64,000 nt of DNA from Reyranella soli (GTDB taxonomy: Bacteria > Pseudomonadota > Alphaproteobacteria > Reyranellales > Reyranellaceae): assembly GCF_007992495.1 (NCBI RefSeq), contig NZ_BKAJ01000037.1, forward strand, positions 1-64,000. The letters run 5' to 3'. Positions 44,222 to 53,062 of the stretch are shown piece by piece (positions within the stretch are counted from its first letter, which is position 1; each line of letters starts with the position of its first letter). The notes beneath the pieces are model-generated. The model was not told where the DNA came from and searched no databases. It saw only the letters and a list, made by a program, of their open reading frames with translations. The position numbers and the translations under genes were made by a program.

Positions 44222-45418
44222 CTACGTCGGATGCCAACCGCGGCTTAAAAGTAGCGCAAAGAAGCCCCCAACGTAGGCCAGCGCGATCGACCAACCGAGT
44301 CGCAGCCAAGCGGCGACCGATCTGGCTTCAGGATAGAGGTTTGAAAGTGCCACACCCGCCGACGAGCCGAACCACACCATCGAGCCGCCGAAGCCCACGG
44401 CAAACGCCACGATGCCCCAGTCATAACCACCTTGCCTCAAGGCAAGCGCCGTCAGCGGGATGTTGTCAAAGACCGCTGACAGAAACCCGAGACCCAATGC
44501 GGTCTGCCAGGATGCCGCCGGTAAACGTTCGACCGGCATCATGGAGGCCGTCGCCACCAGAGAAACCAGAAATATCGCGCCTTTGACCGAACCCGGTACG
44601 ACGCTCCAGTCGGGCTGCCGCCACAGCGCGGTCAGCAGTATCGCGATCCACAATCCGGCGCCAAGCAACGGCACGGCATCGAGCACACCAGGAAAGAACG
44701 CGTTCCCGGCGAGATTTACCGAGAAGATGGCTGCAAGCAGGATCAGAACAATGATGCCCCGCGACCAGTTGATGTTGGGCGCAGACGCCGAGATGTCTTT
44801 TGAGATCGGGCAATGCCGATGCTGCTGCTGCGATACCAGGGGGCCGAACACCGCAAATGCGACGCCGCTGGCGACAAATGCATCCAGTACCGCCAGCGGC
44901 GAGACGCCGTGTATCCACATCATCGTCGTCGTGGTGTCGCCAATGACGCTGCCCGCACCACCTGCGTTCGAGGCGGCTACAATCCCCGCCAGGTAGCCTG
45001 TGCTGACCCTCCCGCGGTAAACGTGCTTGGCGACGACGCCGCCGATAATTGCGGCTGCGATATTGTCGAGAAAGATCGACAGCACGAACACCATCGCCAG
45101 CAGTACGAGACCGCCAGTCCAGTTGTCCGGCAGCAGGCGCGGCATCGCGTCCGGAATGGCACTTCGCTCGAACTGGTTGGCCAATACGGCAAAGCCCACG
45201 AGGAGCAGCAGAAGGTTGGTGAAAGCGGGCCACTCGTGGCCGAGAAAGGCCACCAACCACGTCCCTCCTCCTGCCAAGCCCATTATTGAAACCTTGTAGA
45301 CCACCGTGAGGAGCAGACCGGTGATCGCCACAGGAAGCGCTCGTCCATGCAGCGTGGCGATGCCGATGAGCGTAAGCCCGAAGATGAAAAATTCGAGAGG
45401 GATTCCAAACACATTCAT
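44222..45418 (-). CDS. NhaD-like Na+/H+ antiporter (IT superfamily)
   Basis: 398 residues from ATG 45418. Twelve or so transmembrane segments with the two inverted-repeat ion sites: FLDNIAAAIIGGVVAK plus SNAGGAGSVIGDTTTTMMW, and FDNIPLTALALRQGG plus GFGGSMVWFGSSAGVALSN. These Asn/Asp-containing discontinuous helices are typical of NhaD and related IT-superfamily antiporters. Likely exports sodium or lithium; arsenite or citrate transport are less likely alternatives. The frame is open further upstream through a structured leader, but 45418 best fits the membrane-protein start; its ribosome site is weak. Confidence 0.85.
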   Translation of the reverse strand: MNVFGIPLEFFIFGLTLIGIATLHGRALPVAITGLLLTVVYKVSIMGLAGGGTWLVAFLGHEWPAFTNLLLLLVGFAVLANQFERSAIPDAMPRLLPDNWTGGLVLLAMVFVLSIFLDNIAAAIIGGVVAKHVYRGRVSTGYLAGIVAASNAGGAGSVIGDTTTTMMWIHGVSPLAVLDAFVASGVAFAVFGPLVSQQQHRHCPISKDISASAPNINWSRGIIVLILLAAIFSVNLAGNAFFPGVLDAVPLLGAGLWIAILLTALWRQPDWSVVPGSVKGAIFLVSLVATASMMPVERLPAASWQTALGLGFLSAVFDNIPLTALALRQGGYDWGIVAFAVGFGGSMVWFGSSAGVALSNLYPEARSVAAWLRLGWSIALAYVGGFFALLLSRGWHPT

Positions 45419-45484
45419 GTAAGCACGTTCGACAACGAGAAGCCGTACACAGCCGTCCTCGCCAATGTGGCACCCCATCGAAAT

Positions 45485-45586
45485 GAAGAAAGGCCCGCCA
45501 CCCTTTGGAGCAGCGGGCCCCTCATGTTGGCCCGGTATCGCGCGTGACCCGTAGCCTCCCTGCCTGCCTCTCCGGACAGCGGCAGG
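45485..45586 (-). promoter_or_regulatory. Structured leader with intrinsic terminator upstream of the antiporter (candidate riboswitch)
   Basis: On the minus strand a hairpin CCTGCC/GGCAGG (45563-45586) is followed by AGGGAGGCTACGGGTCACGC, then GGCCCGC...GCGGGCC (45492-45519) and TTTCTTC, an intrinsic terminator 67 bases before the antiporter ATG. This arrangement is that of a transcription-attenuating cis-regulatory RNA. Cation antiporters are often controlled by riboswitches (for example the lithium-sensing nhaA-I class); assignment to that class is a guess from context and a GGGAGGCTACGG-like stretch, not a verified match. Confidence 0.5.
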
Positions 45587-45701
45587 ACGATGGCATGGTT
45601 CGTCGACAGGAGTCGAGCCAATGGGAATAGTTGGTACGTCAGTCCGGAGTCGATCGAGCTGGCTATCAAGCCTCGTCCTGCCTCGAGGCACGCTCGCCGG
45701 C

Positions 45702-46859
45702 TCACTCGCCGGCCTCGTGGATCATCACGCCTGCCAGCGTGTCGACGGCGCCTTCCCACGGCTTCTCGGCCAGGATTTTCCGTGCATGATCGTGACCGGC
45801 TTTCCAGCGCCTCTCGATGCCGGAGCGCGTGAAGTCGATATCCTTGGTGTGGTCCTCGCCGTCTAGTCGGGGCGACAGCAGCCGCACCAGATGCATGAGC
45901 GTACCGCAGCCATATTCCGCGAGGTCCTGCACGACGGGATCGGCGCGGAGTTCCATGGGCAGGCGATTGGTCAATTCCCGCACGACGTGACGCAGCCGAT
46001 GGATCTGCGCCTGCCGAGCGACGTGGCTCTTGCCGCGACTGGCGAACTGGATGTCCTTGTGGCGTGCCATCACCTGCTGGAGCGTCGTCGGATGCACGCC
46101 GGTGGGCTGCCACACGTTGACCGAGAAGATAAGCGAATTGAGCCGCGGCACGTCGTCGAGGACGACTTCGATGGGCGTGTTCGAATAGATGCCGCCGTCC
46201 CAGTACGATTCGCCATCGATGGTGACGGCCGGAAAGGCCGGCGGTAGCGCGCCGGAGGCCATAATGTGAGCCGGGCCAAGCGACATGGCCTGGGAGTCGA
46301 AATAGCGCATCTCGCTCGTGCGGACGTTCACGGCACCGACCGAAAGCCTGACCGGCTTCCGGTTGAGGCAATCGAAATCGACCAGACGGCCGAGCGTCTC
46401 CTTCAGCGGCTCGGTCGTGTAGTACGACGCCTTCTCGATACCGAGGGGAAAGGAAGGCCCCCAAATCGCCTGCGGATTGGGCGCGAAGAAGCCTGGGATG
46501 CCTGACATGACGGTCGACAGGTTGGCGAGCGAATTACCGAAGATCGGCGTTGGCCAGAGCTGGTCGAGCAGGCTCCTCCTGGCCACGCCGTCCCAGAATT
46601 CACGCAGGCGAGGAATGCGATTGGCTGGCTCATTGCCGGCGATGAGGGCGCCATTGATCGCGCCAATCGAGGTGCCAATGACCCAATCCGGCTCGATGCC
46701 ACCCTCCATGAGCGCCTGGTAGACCCCGGCCTGGTAGGCCCCCAGGGCGCCGCCACCCTGGAGGACCAGAACCACCTGCTCCTTGACCACACGCTCCTTG
46801 GCCCGAGCTGTCGTCGTCTGCGTGAGAAGCGTTGGACCGGATGATGACATGGCGTTCAT
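45702..46859 (-). CDS. Patatin-like phospholipase (DUF3734 type)
   Basis: 385 residues from ATG 46859 (AGGA upstream). Oxyanion/glycine loop VLQGGGALGAYQAGVYQALM, nucleophile elbow GTSIGAING (Ser), catalytic Asp in YWDGGIYSNTP. The C-terminal ~120 residues (HRLRHVVRELTNRLP; TKDIDFTRSGIERRWKAGHD) are the extension found in DUF3734 patatins that often accompany 3-hydroxybutyrate metabolism. Acts on membrane or storage lipids; substrate unknown. Confidence 0.92.
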   Translation of the reverse strand: MNAMSSSGPTLLTQTTTARAKERVVKEQVVLVLQGGGALGAYQAGVYQALMEGGIEPDWVIGTSIGAINGALIAGNEPANRIPRLREFWDGVARRSLLDQLWPTPIFGNSLANLSTVMSGIPGFFAPNPQAIWGPSFPLGIEKASYYTTEPLKETLGRLVDFDCLNRKPVRLSVGAVNVRTSEMRYFDSQAMSLGPAHIMASGALPPAFPAVTIDGESYWDGGIYSNTPIEVVLDDVPRLNSLIFSVNVWQPTGVHPTTLQQVMARHKDIQFASRGKSHVARQAQIHRLRHVVRELTNRLPMELRADPVVQDLAEYGCGTLMHLVRLLSPRLDGEDHTKDIDFTRSGIERRWKAGHDHARKILAEKPWEGAVDTLAGVMIHEAGE

Positions 46860-46911
46860 GGTGACGTTCCTTGCAAGGGGCGCGGCGTTGGACGGTACAA
46901 GTGCCTGGCCG

Positions 46912-47412
46912 TCAGTGCGCCGCGACGCTCGATACGATCGAGGCCGCAACTTCCGAGGCCATGTGGAATTGCGCGTCGCGGCTGTGCACGCCGTGGCGCT
47001 TGGCGATCCACGCGAAGTCCGTATAGGCCGTCCAGACCGCGCCCGACGCGTCGCGATAGACCAGGAGCCGGACCGGCCAGTCCAACCCAGCCTGCGGATT
47101 GGCGGTGATGAACTGCGTGCCGAGAGGCGGATTGCCGAAGATCAACAGGATCGACGGACGGAGTTCAATGCCCGCCTTGGCGGCCAGCGCCGACTGGTCG
47201 ATCTCCTGGAAGAAGGTGATGCCCTTGGCGGCGATGTCCTTTTTCAGGCGGTCGACGGTCTCCTGAAGGCTGTAAGCGCTCTTCGTGGCGATGACGCCGG
47301 AGGCAGACACCGCGAGCTTGACGCCTTCGGCGGCGCCGGGAGCGCTCGACGACGTGAGCAAGGCGAAGGCCAGAAGCGTGGCCGCACATACCTGGGTGAA
47401 GCAGTTGGACAT
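46912..47412 (-). CDS. Exported DUF302 protein
   Basis: 166 residues. Signal peptide (QVCAATLLAFALLTSSSAPGAA) then the DUF302 pattern: SLQETVDRLKKDIAAKGITF, FQEIDQSALAAKAGIELRPS, LLIFGNPPLGTQFITANPQA, DWPVRLLVYRD. DUF302 proteins are small periplasmic or cytoplasmic proteins of unknown function. Same direction as the MFS and patatin genes, with 30- and 52-base gaps, so likely one operon. Confidence 0.9.
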   Translation of the reverse strand: MSNCFTQVCAATLLAFALLTSSSAPGAAEGVKLAVSASGVIATKSAYSLQETVDRLKKDIAAKGITFFQEIDQSALAAKAGIELRPSILLIFGNPPLGTQFITANPQAGLDWPVRLLVYRDASGAVWTAYTDFAWIAKRHGVHSRDAQFHMASEVAASIVSSVAAH

Positions 47413-47442
47413 GAGATTCTCCTTGGGTGGGACTGTGTGTCT

Positions 47443-48633
47443 TCAGCTCGATGGGGCGAGCGCGGGCGCTGGGACCGCTTGGGTGCGCAGGGTGAGCCGT
47501 GCGGTGAGTACGGCGCCGAGCGCAAGCGAGAGGCCGATGCCGGCGACCGAGGCCGACCAGCCGAGCCGGTCGAAGACCTGGCCCAACACGGCACTGCCGG
47601 CGAGACCACCGAGGAAGTAGCTCGCGAGATAGAGCCCGCTCGCCGAGCCGCGATCGGTCGTGGCGGCGCGGCCGACGAAGCCGGTCGCCGTCGCCTGGGC
47701 AAAGAAGGTGCCGACGGCAAGCAGTGCAAGCCCGGCCAGCAGGGCCGCGAAGCTCTGGCTCAGCAGCAGCGGCAGTCCGGCCGCCGCGACGGCGAACGAT
47801 GCCCACAGGGTGGACCGTGTGCCGAAGCGGGCGACGACCCGGCCGGCGAGCGGCGTCGTGACGATCGAGGGCAGAAACACGAAGTAGACCACGCCCAGCA
47901 TCATCATGCCGACGCTGAAGGGCGGGCGGACCAGAACGAAATTCACGTAGGTGAATGTGCCGATGAAGGCGAACAGGATCAGGAAGCCAATGGCGAAGGA
48001 GGCGCGCAGCGGGGGATTCGCGAGATGGCCGAGCCACGCCCTGAACAGCTGCTCAGGCTGCCTGTCCATCCGCCGCATCGCCGGCGCGCGTTCGACGCTG
48101 AACCACACCAGCATCGCGCCCACCAGATTGAGGACGGCGAACACCCAGAAGTTGGCGGCGAGGCCGAAATGATTGACCAGGCCCGAGGCCGCCAAGCGGC
48201 CGAACAGATTGGAGGCAACATTGCCGGTGATGTAGGCGGCAAAGGCGCTGGCGGTGTCAGTGGCGCTGGTGTGCTCGCCGAGATAGGCCAGCGTCAGCGC
48301 GAAGGCCGTCGACATGCAAAGCCCCTGCAGGATGCGCAGCAGGGTGAACAGCGGGAGGTCCGGCATGGTCGCAAGCAGCGCCGTCGGAATCGCCAGCAGC
48401 GCCAGACTGAACAGGATTCCGCGCCGGCGATCGAGCCGGCGGCCGAACAGGGCAACGGCCAACCCGCCGATCGCCATGCCGATGGTGCAGGCGTTGACAG
48501 CGAAGCCCATGGCCGCCGGCGTCACCCCGTAGGCAGTGGCGAGCGGTGGCAGGATGGCCTGCGTCGCGAACAGATCGACGACCGTGAGAAAGGCAGTGAC
48601 GCCGATCGTGAACGCGCGCAGGGGACCTGACAT
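47443..48633 (-). CDS. Major facilitator superfamily transporter
   Basis: 396 residues from ATG 48633 with GGAG 9 bases upstream. Twelve transmembrane segments; MFS signature between helices 2 and 3 is GRRLDRRRG, and the motif-C like stretch LRILQGLCMSTAFAL is present. Resembles YnfM/AraJ-type drug or sugar efflux proteins. Substrate unknown. Lies between a periplasmic cupin gene and DUF302 in the same operon. Confidence 0.92.
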   Translation of the reverse strand: MSGPLRAFTIGVTAFLTVVDLFATQAILPPLATAYGVTPAAMGFAVNACTIGMAIGGLAVALFGRRLDRRRGILFSLALLAIPTALLATMPDLPLFTLLRILQGLCMSTAFALTLAYLGEHTSATDTASAFAAYITGNVASNLFGRLAASGLVNHFGLAANFWVFAVLNLVGAMLVWFSVERAPAMRRMDRQPEQLFRAWLGHLANPPLRASFAIGFLILFAFIGTFTYVNFVLVRPPFSVGMMMLGVVYFVFLPSIVTTPLAGRVVARFGTRSTLWASFAVAAAGLPLLLSQSFAALLAGLALLAVGTFFAQATATGFVGRAATTDRGSASGLYLASYFLGGLAGSAVLGQVFDRLGWSASVAGIGLSLALGAVLTARLTLRTQAVPAPALAPSS

Positions 48634-48662
48634 GGTTCGATCTCCGGTGAGATGTCGGCCGA

Positions 48663-49121
48663 TCACATGTTGTGGTCGTTGGGATCGTGCTGGATGTCGA
48701 ACGACAGCAGCACCACCGGTGCCTTGCCGTCATTCTTCCACCAGTGCGCCGTGGCGTGGGTCTCACGCGCCACCTCGCCCGCCTTGTGCAGGATCGGCAC
48801 GGCGCAGTTGCTGGCGTGCTCATAAATCTCGCCGGTGACGACGTAGATCAGCGCCGGCCGGTCCTCATGGCTGTGCCAGGGCACAATGCCGCCCGGCTGG
48901 ACCTCGAGCCTGCGCACGCGCATCAGGTGACCCTTGAGCGCGATCTTCTCACCGGCGAGGTCGATCTGCGACAGGACCTTGTCGGTCACGCCCTTGGCGG
49001 CCGTGGTGACCGGTTTGGTGGCATCGGTGCGCATCTTGTCGGCCGGGCATTCGCCGGCTATGGCAGGAGCGATCAGGTTGGCGCCGATCACCGTTGAAAG
49101 CAGAACACTGCGAAGGAACAT
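48663..49121 (-). CDS. Exported cupin-domain protein
   Basis: 152 residues. Signal peptide (RSVLLSTVIGANLIAPAIAG) then a cupin barrel with PWHSHEDRPALIYVVTGEIY (His/His/Glu ligand region) and THATAHWWKNDGKAP. One cysteine pair (ECPADK; NCAVP) may form a disulfide. Metal-binding periplasmic protein of unknown function. Thirty bases upstream of the MFS gene. Confidence 0.87.
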   Translation of the reverse strand: MFLRSVLLSTVIGANLIAPAIAGECPADKMRTDATKPVTTAAKGVTDKVLSQIDLAGEKIALKGHLMRVRRLEVQPGGIVPWHSHEDRPALIYVVTGEIYEHASNCAVPILHKAGEVARETHATAHWWKNDGKAPVVLLSFDIQHDPNDHNM

Positions 49122-49214
49122 CGGAATCTCCGTGCGGTTGAAAGCGCACGCAGCATCGACGCCCGTACGAGTCGTTTGAAATGCCGACTGGGAATTGATT
49201 CGATAGCTGGCGCG

Positions 49215-50099
49215 CTACGCCGCGTTGGCCCAGGGGAATGCCAGGATCTCGCGCACGAAGGCACCGACCGCAGACAGGTGTGGCCGGCCGCGCACCGTTA
49301 CGACCTGGATCGTGCGCACGATCTCCGGGTCGATGAGCGGCCGCACGCGCAGGCCGGGCATCGTCACCGCGTGCTCGGGAATGAAGCTGAACCCCAGCCC
49401 TGCCATCGCCATCGCCTGCACCCAGTCGTCGCGATCGGAGCGGAACACCATCTTCACTTTCGAGCCATGCTCGCGCCAGACGTGCCCAGCGTGATCAAAG
49501 AACTCGCACTGCAGGCGATTGACGTAGGCGTGGCCGTTGAGATCGGCGACACGCACGGCGTTCTGGCCGTCGAAGGGATGGCCGGGTCCGACGCCGATCA
49601 CGAAGCGCTCGTCGTAGAGCCTACGCGCGTGGAAACGCTCGTCAATCGCCTCGGGCTGGCCGTAGACGGCAACGTCCAGCTCGCCCTGCGCCAGCCGATC
49701 CTGGAGCTGCACATGCGAGCCGTCCTGCACCACCAGCCTGACCTTGGGATGACGCTCGCGGAAGGCCTGGAGGAAGGGCACGAACCGGCGCGGGCCGATG
49801 GTGCACATCATGCCGAGCTTCAGCTCGACATCGTCGAGCCTGGCGAAGCTTTTAGCCCGCTCCTTGGCGGCGTCGGTCTCGATCAGGACCTGCGACAGAT
49901 GCGGGCGCATCATCTCGCCCAGCCCCGTCAGGTGCGTGTTATTGCGTTCGCGGCGGAACAAGGGGCCGCCGAGCTCGTCCTCAAGCCCCTTGATAGCGCG
50001 GGTCAGCGACGGTTGCGACACGTTGCATGCCTCGGCCGCGCGCGTGAAGTTCAGCGTCTCGCAGACAGCCAGGAAGTATCGGATCTGATGCATTTCCAC
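49215..50099 (-). CDS. LysR-family transcriptional regulator
   Basis: 294 residues from GTG 50099 (ATG at 50093 is equally possible). N-terminal winged HTH: HQIRYFLAVCETLNFTRAAE, ACNVSQPSLTRAIKGLEDEL, GGPLFRRERNNTHLTGLG. The C-terminal ~200 residues are the periplasmic-binding-like effector domain. The HTH resembles the subgroup that responds to oxidative or phenolic signals. It precedes, in the same direction, the cupin-MFS-DUF302-patatin genes and probably regulates them. Confidence 0.92.
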   Translation of the reverse strand: MEMHQIRYFLAVCETLNFTRAAEACNVSQPSLTRAIKGLEDELGGPLFRRERNNTHLTGLGEMMRPHLSQVLIETDAAKERAKSFARLDDVELKLGMMCTIGPRRFVPFLQAFRERHPKVRLVVQDGSHVQLQDRLAQGELDVAVYGQPEAIDERFHARRLYDERFVIGVGPGHPFDGQNAVRVADLNGHAYVNRLQCEFFDHAGHVWREHGSKVKMVFRSDRDDWVQAMAMAGLGFSFIPEHAVTMPGLRVRPLIDPEIVRTIQVVTVRGRPHLSAVGAFVREILAFPWANAA

Positions 50100-50218
50100 G
50101 GCAAGGGTCCCCCGCAGGCCCGCCCATTGTGCCCCAAGCCATCATAGCCTGCGGCTATGGACAGCCATACCGGAAGGTATTTCCTGTGGCTCGGGCCGTG
50201 CCTCAGACTTCAGCCCAT

Positions 50219-50890
50219 ATGTCGCTCTCCCAAACGCTGCTTGAGCTCAGCCGTCGGCACATGGCGGAGCTCCCGACGCACGAGCGGGCCGAGATCGAGG
50301 ACGAACTCGACCGCCTGCGCATGATGCGGGTGGCAGAGGAAGGCCTCGGTGTCGGCGATTCCCTGCCTGACTTTGCCCTGGAGGACGGCGCCGGCCGCAC
50401 CTGGACGTCGGCCGATCTGCTGGATCGTGGCCCGCTGGTACTCGCCCTGTTCCGCGGCGGCTGGTGCCCGTACTGCGAGCTCACCATGCTGGCGCTCGAG
50501 GATGCGCGGCCCGCCATCGAGGCGCTGGGCGCCACGGCGGTCGGCGTCATGCCAGGCGGCCGTGACCAGGTCGCGAAGGCGGCGGCCAAGCGGGGCGTCC
50601 GCTATCCGCTGCTCGCCGATCCGGCCAATGGTTTTGTCCGCATGTGCGGGCTCGCCTACGAGCTATCTCCCGGACACGCCCGCATCCATCAGGCGCGCGG
50701 CCGGAACTTTCCCGTCCTGCACAACGATGCGATCTGGCGCCTGCCGGTCCCGGCCGTGTTCGTGGTCGAGCCGAGCGCGCGCGTCGCCTTCGCCTTCAGC
50801 GACGTCGACCCCGCACGCTGGCCCGATCCCGACGCGCTGCTCGCCTCGCTCGAGGACTTGCGTCAGGGGCACGTGCTATTGAAACGATAG
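50219..50890 (+). CDS. Peroxiredoxin-like AhpC/TSA family protein
   Basis: 223 residues from ATG 50219; the frame is open 90 bases further upstream. N-terminal helical part (LSQTLLELSRRHMAELPTHE) then a thioredoxin fold: GDSLPDFALEDGAGRTW, FRGGWCPYCELTMLALEDA with CXXC at the usual peroxidatic position, GVMPGGRDQ, YPLLADP and the conserved PAVFVVEPSARV. Likely a thiol peroxidase/oxidoreductase for organic peroxides. Divergent from the LysR gene at 49.2-50.1 kb, which could regulate it. Confidence 0.9.
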   Translation: MSLSQTLLELSRRHMAELPTHERAEIEDELDRLRMMRVAEEGLGVGDSLPDFALEDGAGRTWTSADLLDRGPLVLALFRGGWCPYCELTMLALEDARPAIEALGATAVGVMPGGRDQVAKAAAKRGVRYPLLADPANGFVRMCGLAYELSPGHARIHQARGRNFPVLHNDAIWRLPVPAVFVVEPSARVAFAFSDVDPARWPDPDALLASLEDLRQGHVLLKR

Positions 50891-50969
50891 GGCACTCGGC
50901 ATTTCAGCGCGAGCCGCGGGTTCGAGCTGACGACACTCTACTGCTTCAACACAGTATCTTCCTTCGCAT

Positions 50970-51122
50970 CGCGCGACGTCGGATCGCCGGCGATCCTCTG
51001 CAGGCCTCCTCGGCGAGCTTCGGCCAACCTGGATCGAGCTCCACGCCGTCTTTCCGGCCGGCCGGGCCGCGAAACCCGCCGCACGCATCTTCACCGATCA
51101 TCTGGCGCACGCGCTCGGCTAA
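50970..51122 (+). pseudogene. LysR-family C-terminal relic
   Basis: The last ~45 codons of a LysR effector domain remain: GLLGELRPTWIELHAVFPAG, then RAAKPAARIFTDHLAHALG and stop (51120-51122). This matches the family ending (P-x-x-x-HAVFPxxR...ARxFxDxL). The rest of the gene is absent. It converges on the intact LysR gene next to it. Confidence 0.6.
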
Positions 51123-51132
51123 AGGCGCTCGG

Positions 51133-52041
51133 TCACGCGCGCTCCAGAACGCCCGATGCCGATAGCCGCGGGACTGCGAAGTCGAGGAAGAAGCGGACGC
51201 GCGGCGGCATGAGCCGTGCCGTCGGCACCACGAGCTGCACCGGCATCGGAGGACGCTCAAAGCGACGCAGGATCCGCACCAAGGACCCCTCCGCCAGCTC
51301 CGCCGCCACCTGATAGGACAGGACGGATAACACGCCGTGCCCGTCACGGGCCGCCGCGATCGCTGCTTCCGCCCGGTTAACCCGGAAGCGCGCATCCACC
51401 CGCACGACCTGGTCCTGCTTTGCGCTGTCGACGAAGCGCCAGTCGGCGCTGTTGGCGTGATTGAAGAACAGCACGATGTCGTGCGCGGCGAGATCTTCGG
51501 GACGCCTTGGCGTCCCTGCCGTCGCCAGGTATTGCGGGCTGGCGACGCGAATCCGGCGAACCATGCCGACGCGGCGCGCGACAAGGCTAGAATCGCTGAG
51601 ATGGGCGATGCGCAGGGCGACGTCGATACCTTCCTCGATTAGGTCGACCGGGCGATCGGACAGGGTGAGCTCGACCGATACGTCGGGAAAGGCCTTGAGA
51701 TAGGCCATTGTCACCGGCGCCAGGTGACGACGTCCGAAGAGCAACGGCGCCGACAGGCGCAGCAGCCCGCGCGGCGCCGTCGACTCTCCCGACGCATCAC
51801 GCATCGCGTGCTCGAAATCGGCCAAAAGGGCGCGGGCATGGTTTGCCAGACGACGCCCCGCTTCGGTTGGCGCAATACGCCGCGTGTTGCGCTCCAGCAG
51901 GCGCACGCCCAGTCGTTGCTCGAGCGCGCCCAGCCGCCGGGTGACCGAGGCAGCCGACAGACGCGTGCGGCGCGCCGCTCCAATCAGGCTGCCGGCATCG
52001 ATGATCGAGACATAAAGGGCGAGGTCGTCGAGGCGATCCAT
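51133..52041 (-). CDS. LysR-family transcriptional regulator
   Basis: 302 residues. Winged HTH: LDDLALYVSIIDAGSLIGAA, RRTRLSAASVTRRLGALEQR, LGVRLLERNTRRIAPTEAG; then a complete effector domain ending VRFFLDFAVPRL. Belongs to the CrgA/AaeR-like subgroup. Divergent from the exported HAD gene 71 bases away, which is its most likely target. Confidence 0.93.
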   Translation of the reverse strand: MDRLDDLALYVSIIDAGSLIGAARRTRLSAASVTRRLGALEQRLGVRLLERNTRRIAPTEAGRRLANHARALLADFEHAMRDASGESTAPRGLLRLSAPLLFGRRHLAPVTMAYLKAFPDVSVELTLSDRPVDLIEEGIDVALRIAHLSDSSLVARRVGMVRRIRVASPQYLATAGTPRRPEDLAAHDIVLFFNHANSADWRFVDSAKQDQVVRVDARFRVNRAEAAIAAARDGHGVLSVLSYQVAAELAEGSLVRILRRFERPPMPVQLVVPTARLMPPRVRFFLDFAVPRLSASGVLERA

Positions 52042-52112
52042 CCGGGCATTCCATATCCTGGAACAATCAATTGCAGATCGGCGCCATTATTGAGGGACTT
52101 CGCGACGTGTAA

Positions 52113-52877
52113 ATGGCCGCCATGAAGACGCTTCGCCGCAATCTCCTCCTGGGTGCTGCTGCACTCGGCTCCGTCCGGTCGATCGCACCCGGCCGTGCCC
52201 AAACCGGACTTTCGTTCAAGGCCATCGCCTTCGACGGTTTTCCGATCATCGATCCACGACCGGTGGCTGCCAGGGCAGAGGAGATCTTTCCCGGACGAGG
52301 CGCTGCGCTCATGCACGCCTGGCGGACCCGGCAGTTCGAGTATACGTGGCTGCGCACGCTCTCGCGCCGTTACGCCGATTTCTGGCAGGTGACACGGGAG
52401 GCGCTGGTGGTCTCGGCCAAGGCGACCGGCCTCGAACTTACCGCCGACAGGCGTGACCATCTCATGCAGGCCTTCCTCGAGCTCAAGGTCTGGCCCGATG
52501 TCGAAGCGGCGCTGAGAGAACTGAAGGCGCGCGGGGTGCGCATGGCATTTCTCGCCAATCCGACCGAACGGATGCTGGAGGCGCCGCTGCGAAATTCCGG
52601 TTTGGACGGCTTGCTCGAACCTCCCCTCAGTGTGGATCGCGTGCAGGCCTACAAGCCCGATCCACGGGCCTACCAGATGGGGCTTGACGCATTCGGCCTC
52701 AAGCGAGATGAGATCGCATTCGCCGCTTCGGCCTCGTGGGATGCCGCGGGCGCAAAGGCGTTTGGCTATCCCTCGTTCTGGGTGAATCGCGAGAAGCTTC
52801 CGGTCGAGAGCCTCGGCGTCGAACCCGACGGCATAGGCGACGGCATGGCCGACCTGGTGAAATTCGTCCTGGTCTAG
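52113..52877 (+). CDS. Exported haloacid dehalogenase type II-like HAD hydrolase
   Basis: 254 residues with a Tat- or Sec-like signal (MKTLRRNLLLGAAALGSV ... APGRAQ). HAD core: nucleophile Asp in IAFDGFPIID, cap region YTWLRTLSRRYADFW, motif II FLANPTER, Lys in KPDPRAYQM, and SASWDAAGAKAFGYPSFWVNR split by family as AxWDxxGAKxxG. Homologues that dehalogenate L-2-haloacids are cytoplasmic; export is unusual. The first motif DGFPII departs from DAYGTL, so substrate specificity may differ. ATG 52122 is an alternative start. Confidence 0.88.
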   Translation: MAAMKTLRRNLLLGAAALGSVRSIAPGRAQTGLSFKAIAFDGFPIIDPRPVAARAEEIFPGRGAALMHAWRTRQFEYTWLRTLSRRYADFWQVTREALVVSAKATGLELTADRRDHLMQAFLELKVWPDVEAALRELKARGVRMAFLANPTERMLEAPLRNSGLDGLLEPPLSVDRVQAYKPDPRAYQMGLDAFGLKRDEIAFAASASWDAAGAKAFGYPSFWVNREKLPVESLGVEPDGIGDGMADLVKFVLV

Positions 52878-53062
52878 TGTCGCGGCAATAAGCGAGAAGC
52901 GCCGCTGCGCTGCAACTTTGCGCAAGGCCGCGCGTGGTCCCAGGCTCAGGCCGATAGTGATAATGGGTCGGCCTCGACCGAGTGCACAATGCCTTGCCAT
53001 CGATCACGAAACGCGCCGGGACCGGCAGCTGTTACGACGGATCGCCGTTGCGCTGGGCAGAC

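Noticed and set aside
46783..48630. 615-codon plus-strand open frame
   Set aside because: Antisense to the MFS, DUF302 and patatin genes; its Arg/Gly/Glu-rich translation has no domain and arises from codon periodicity in high-GC DNA.
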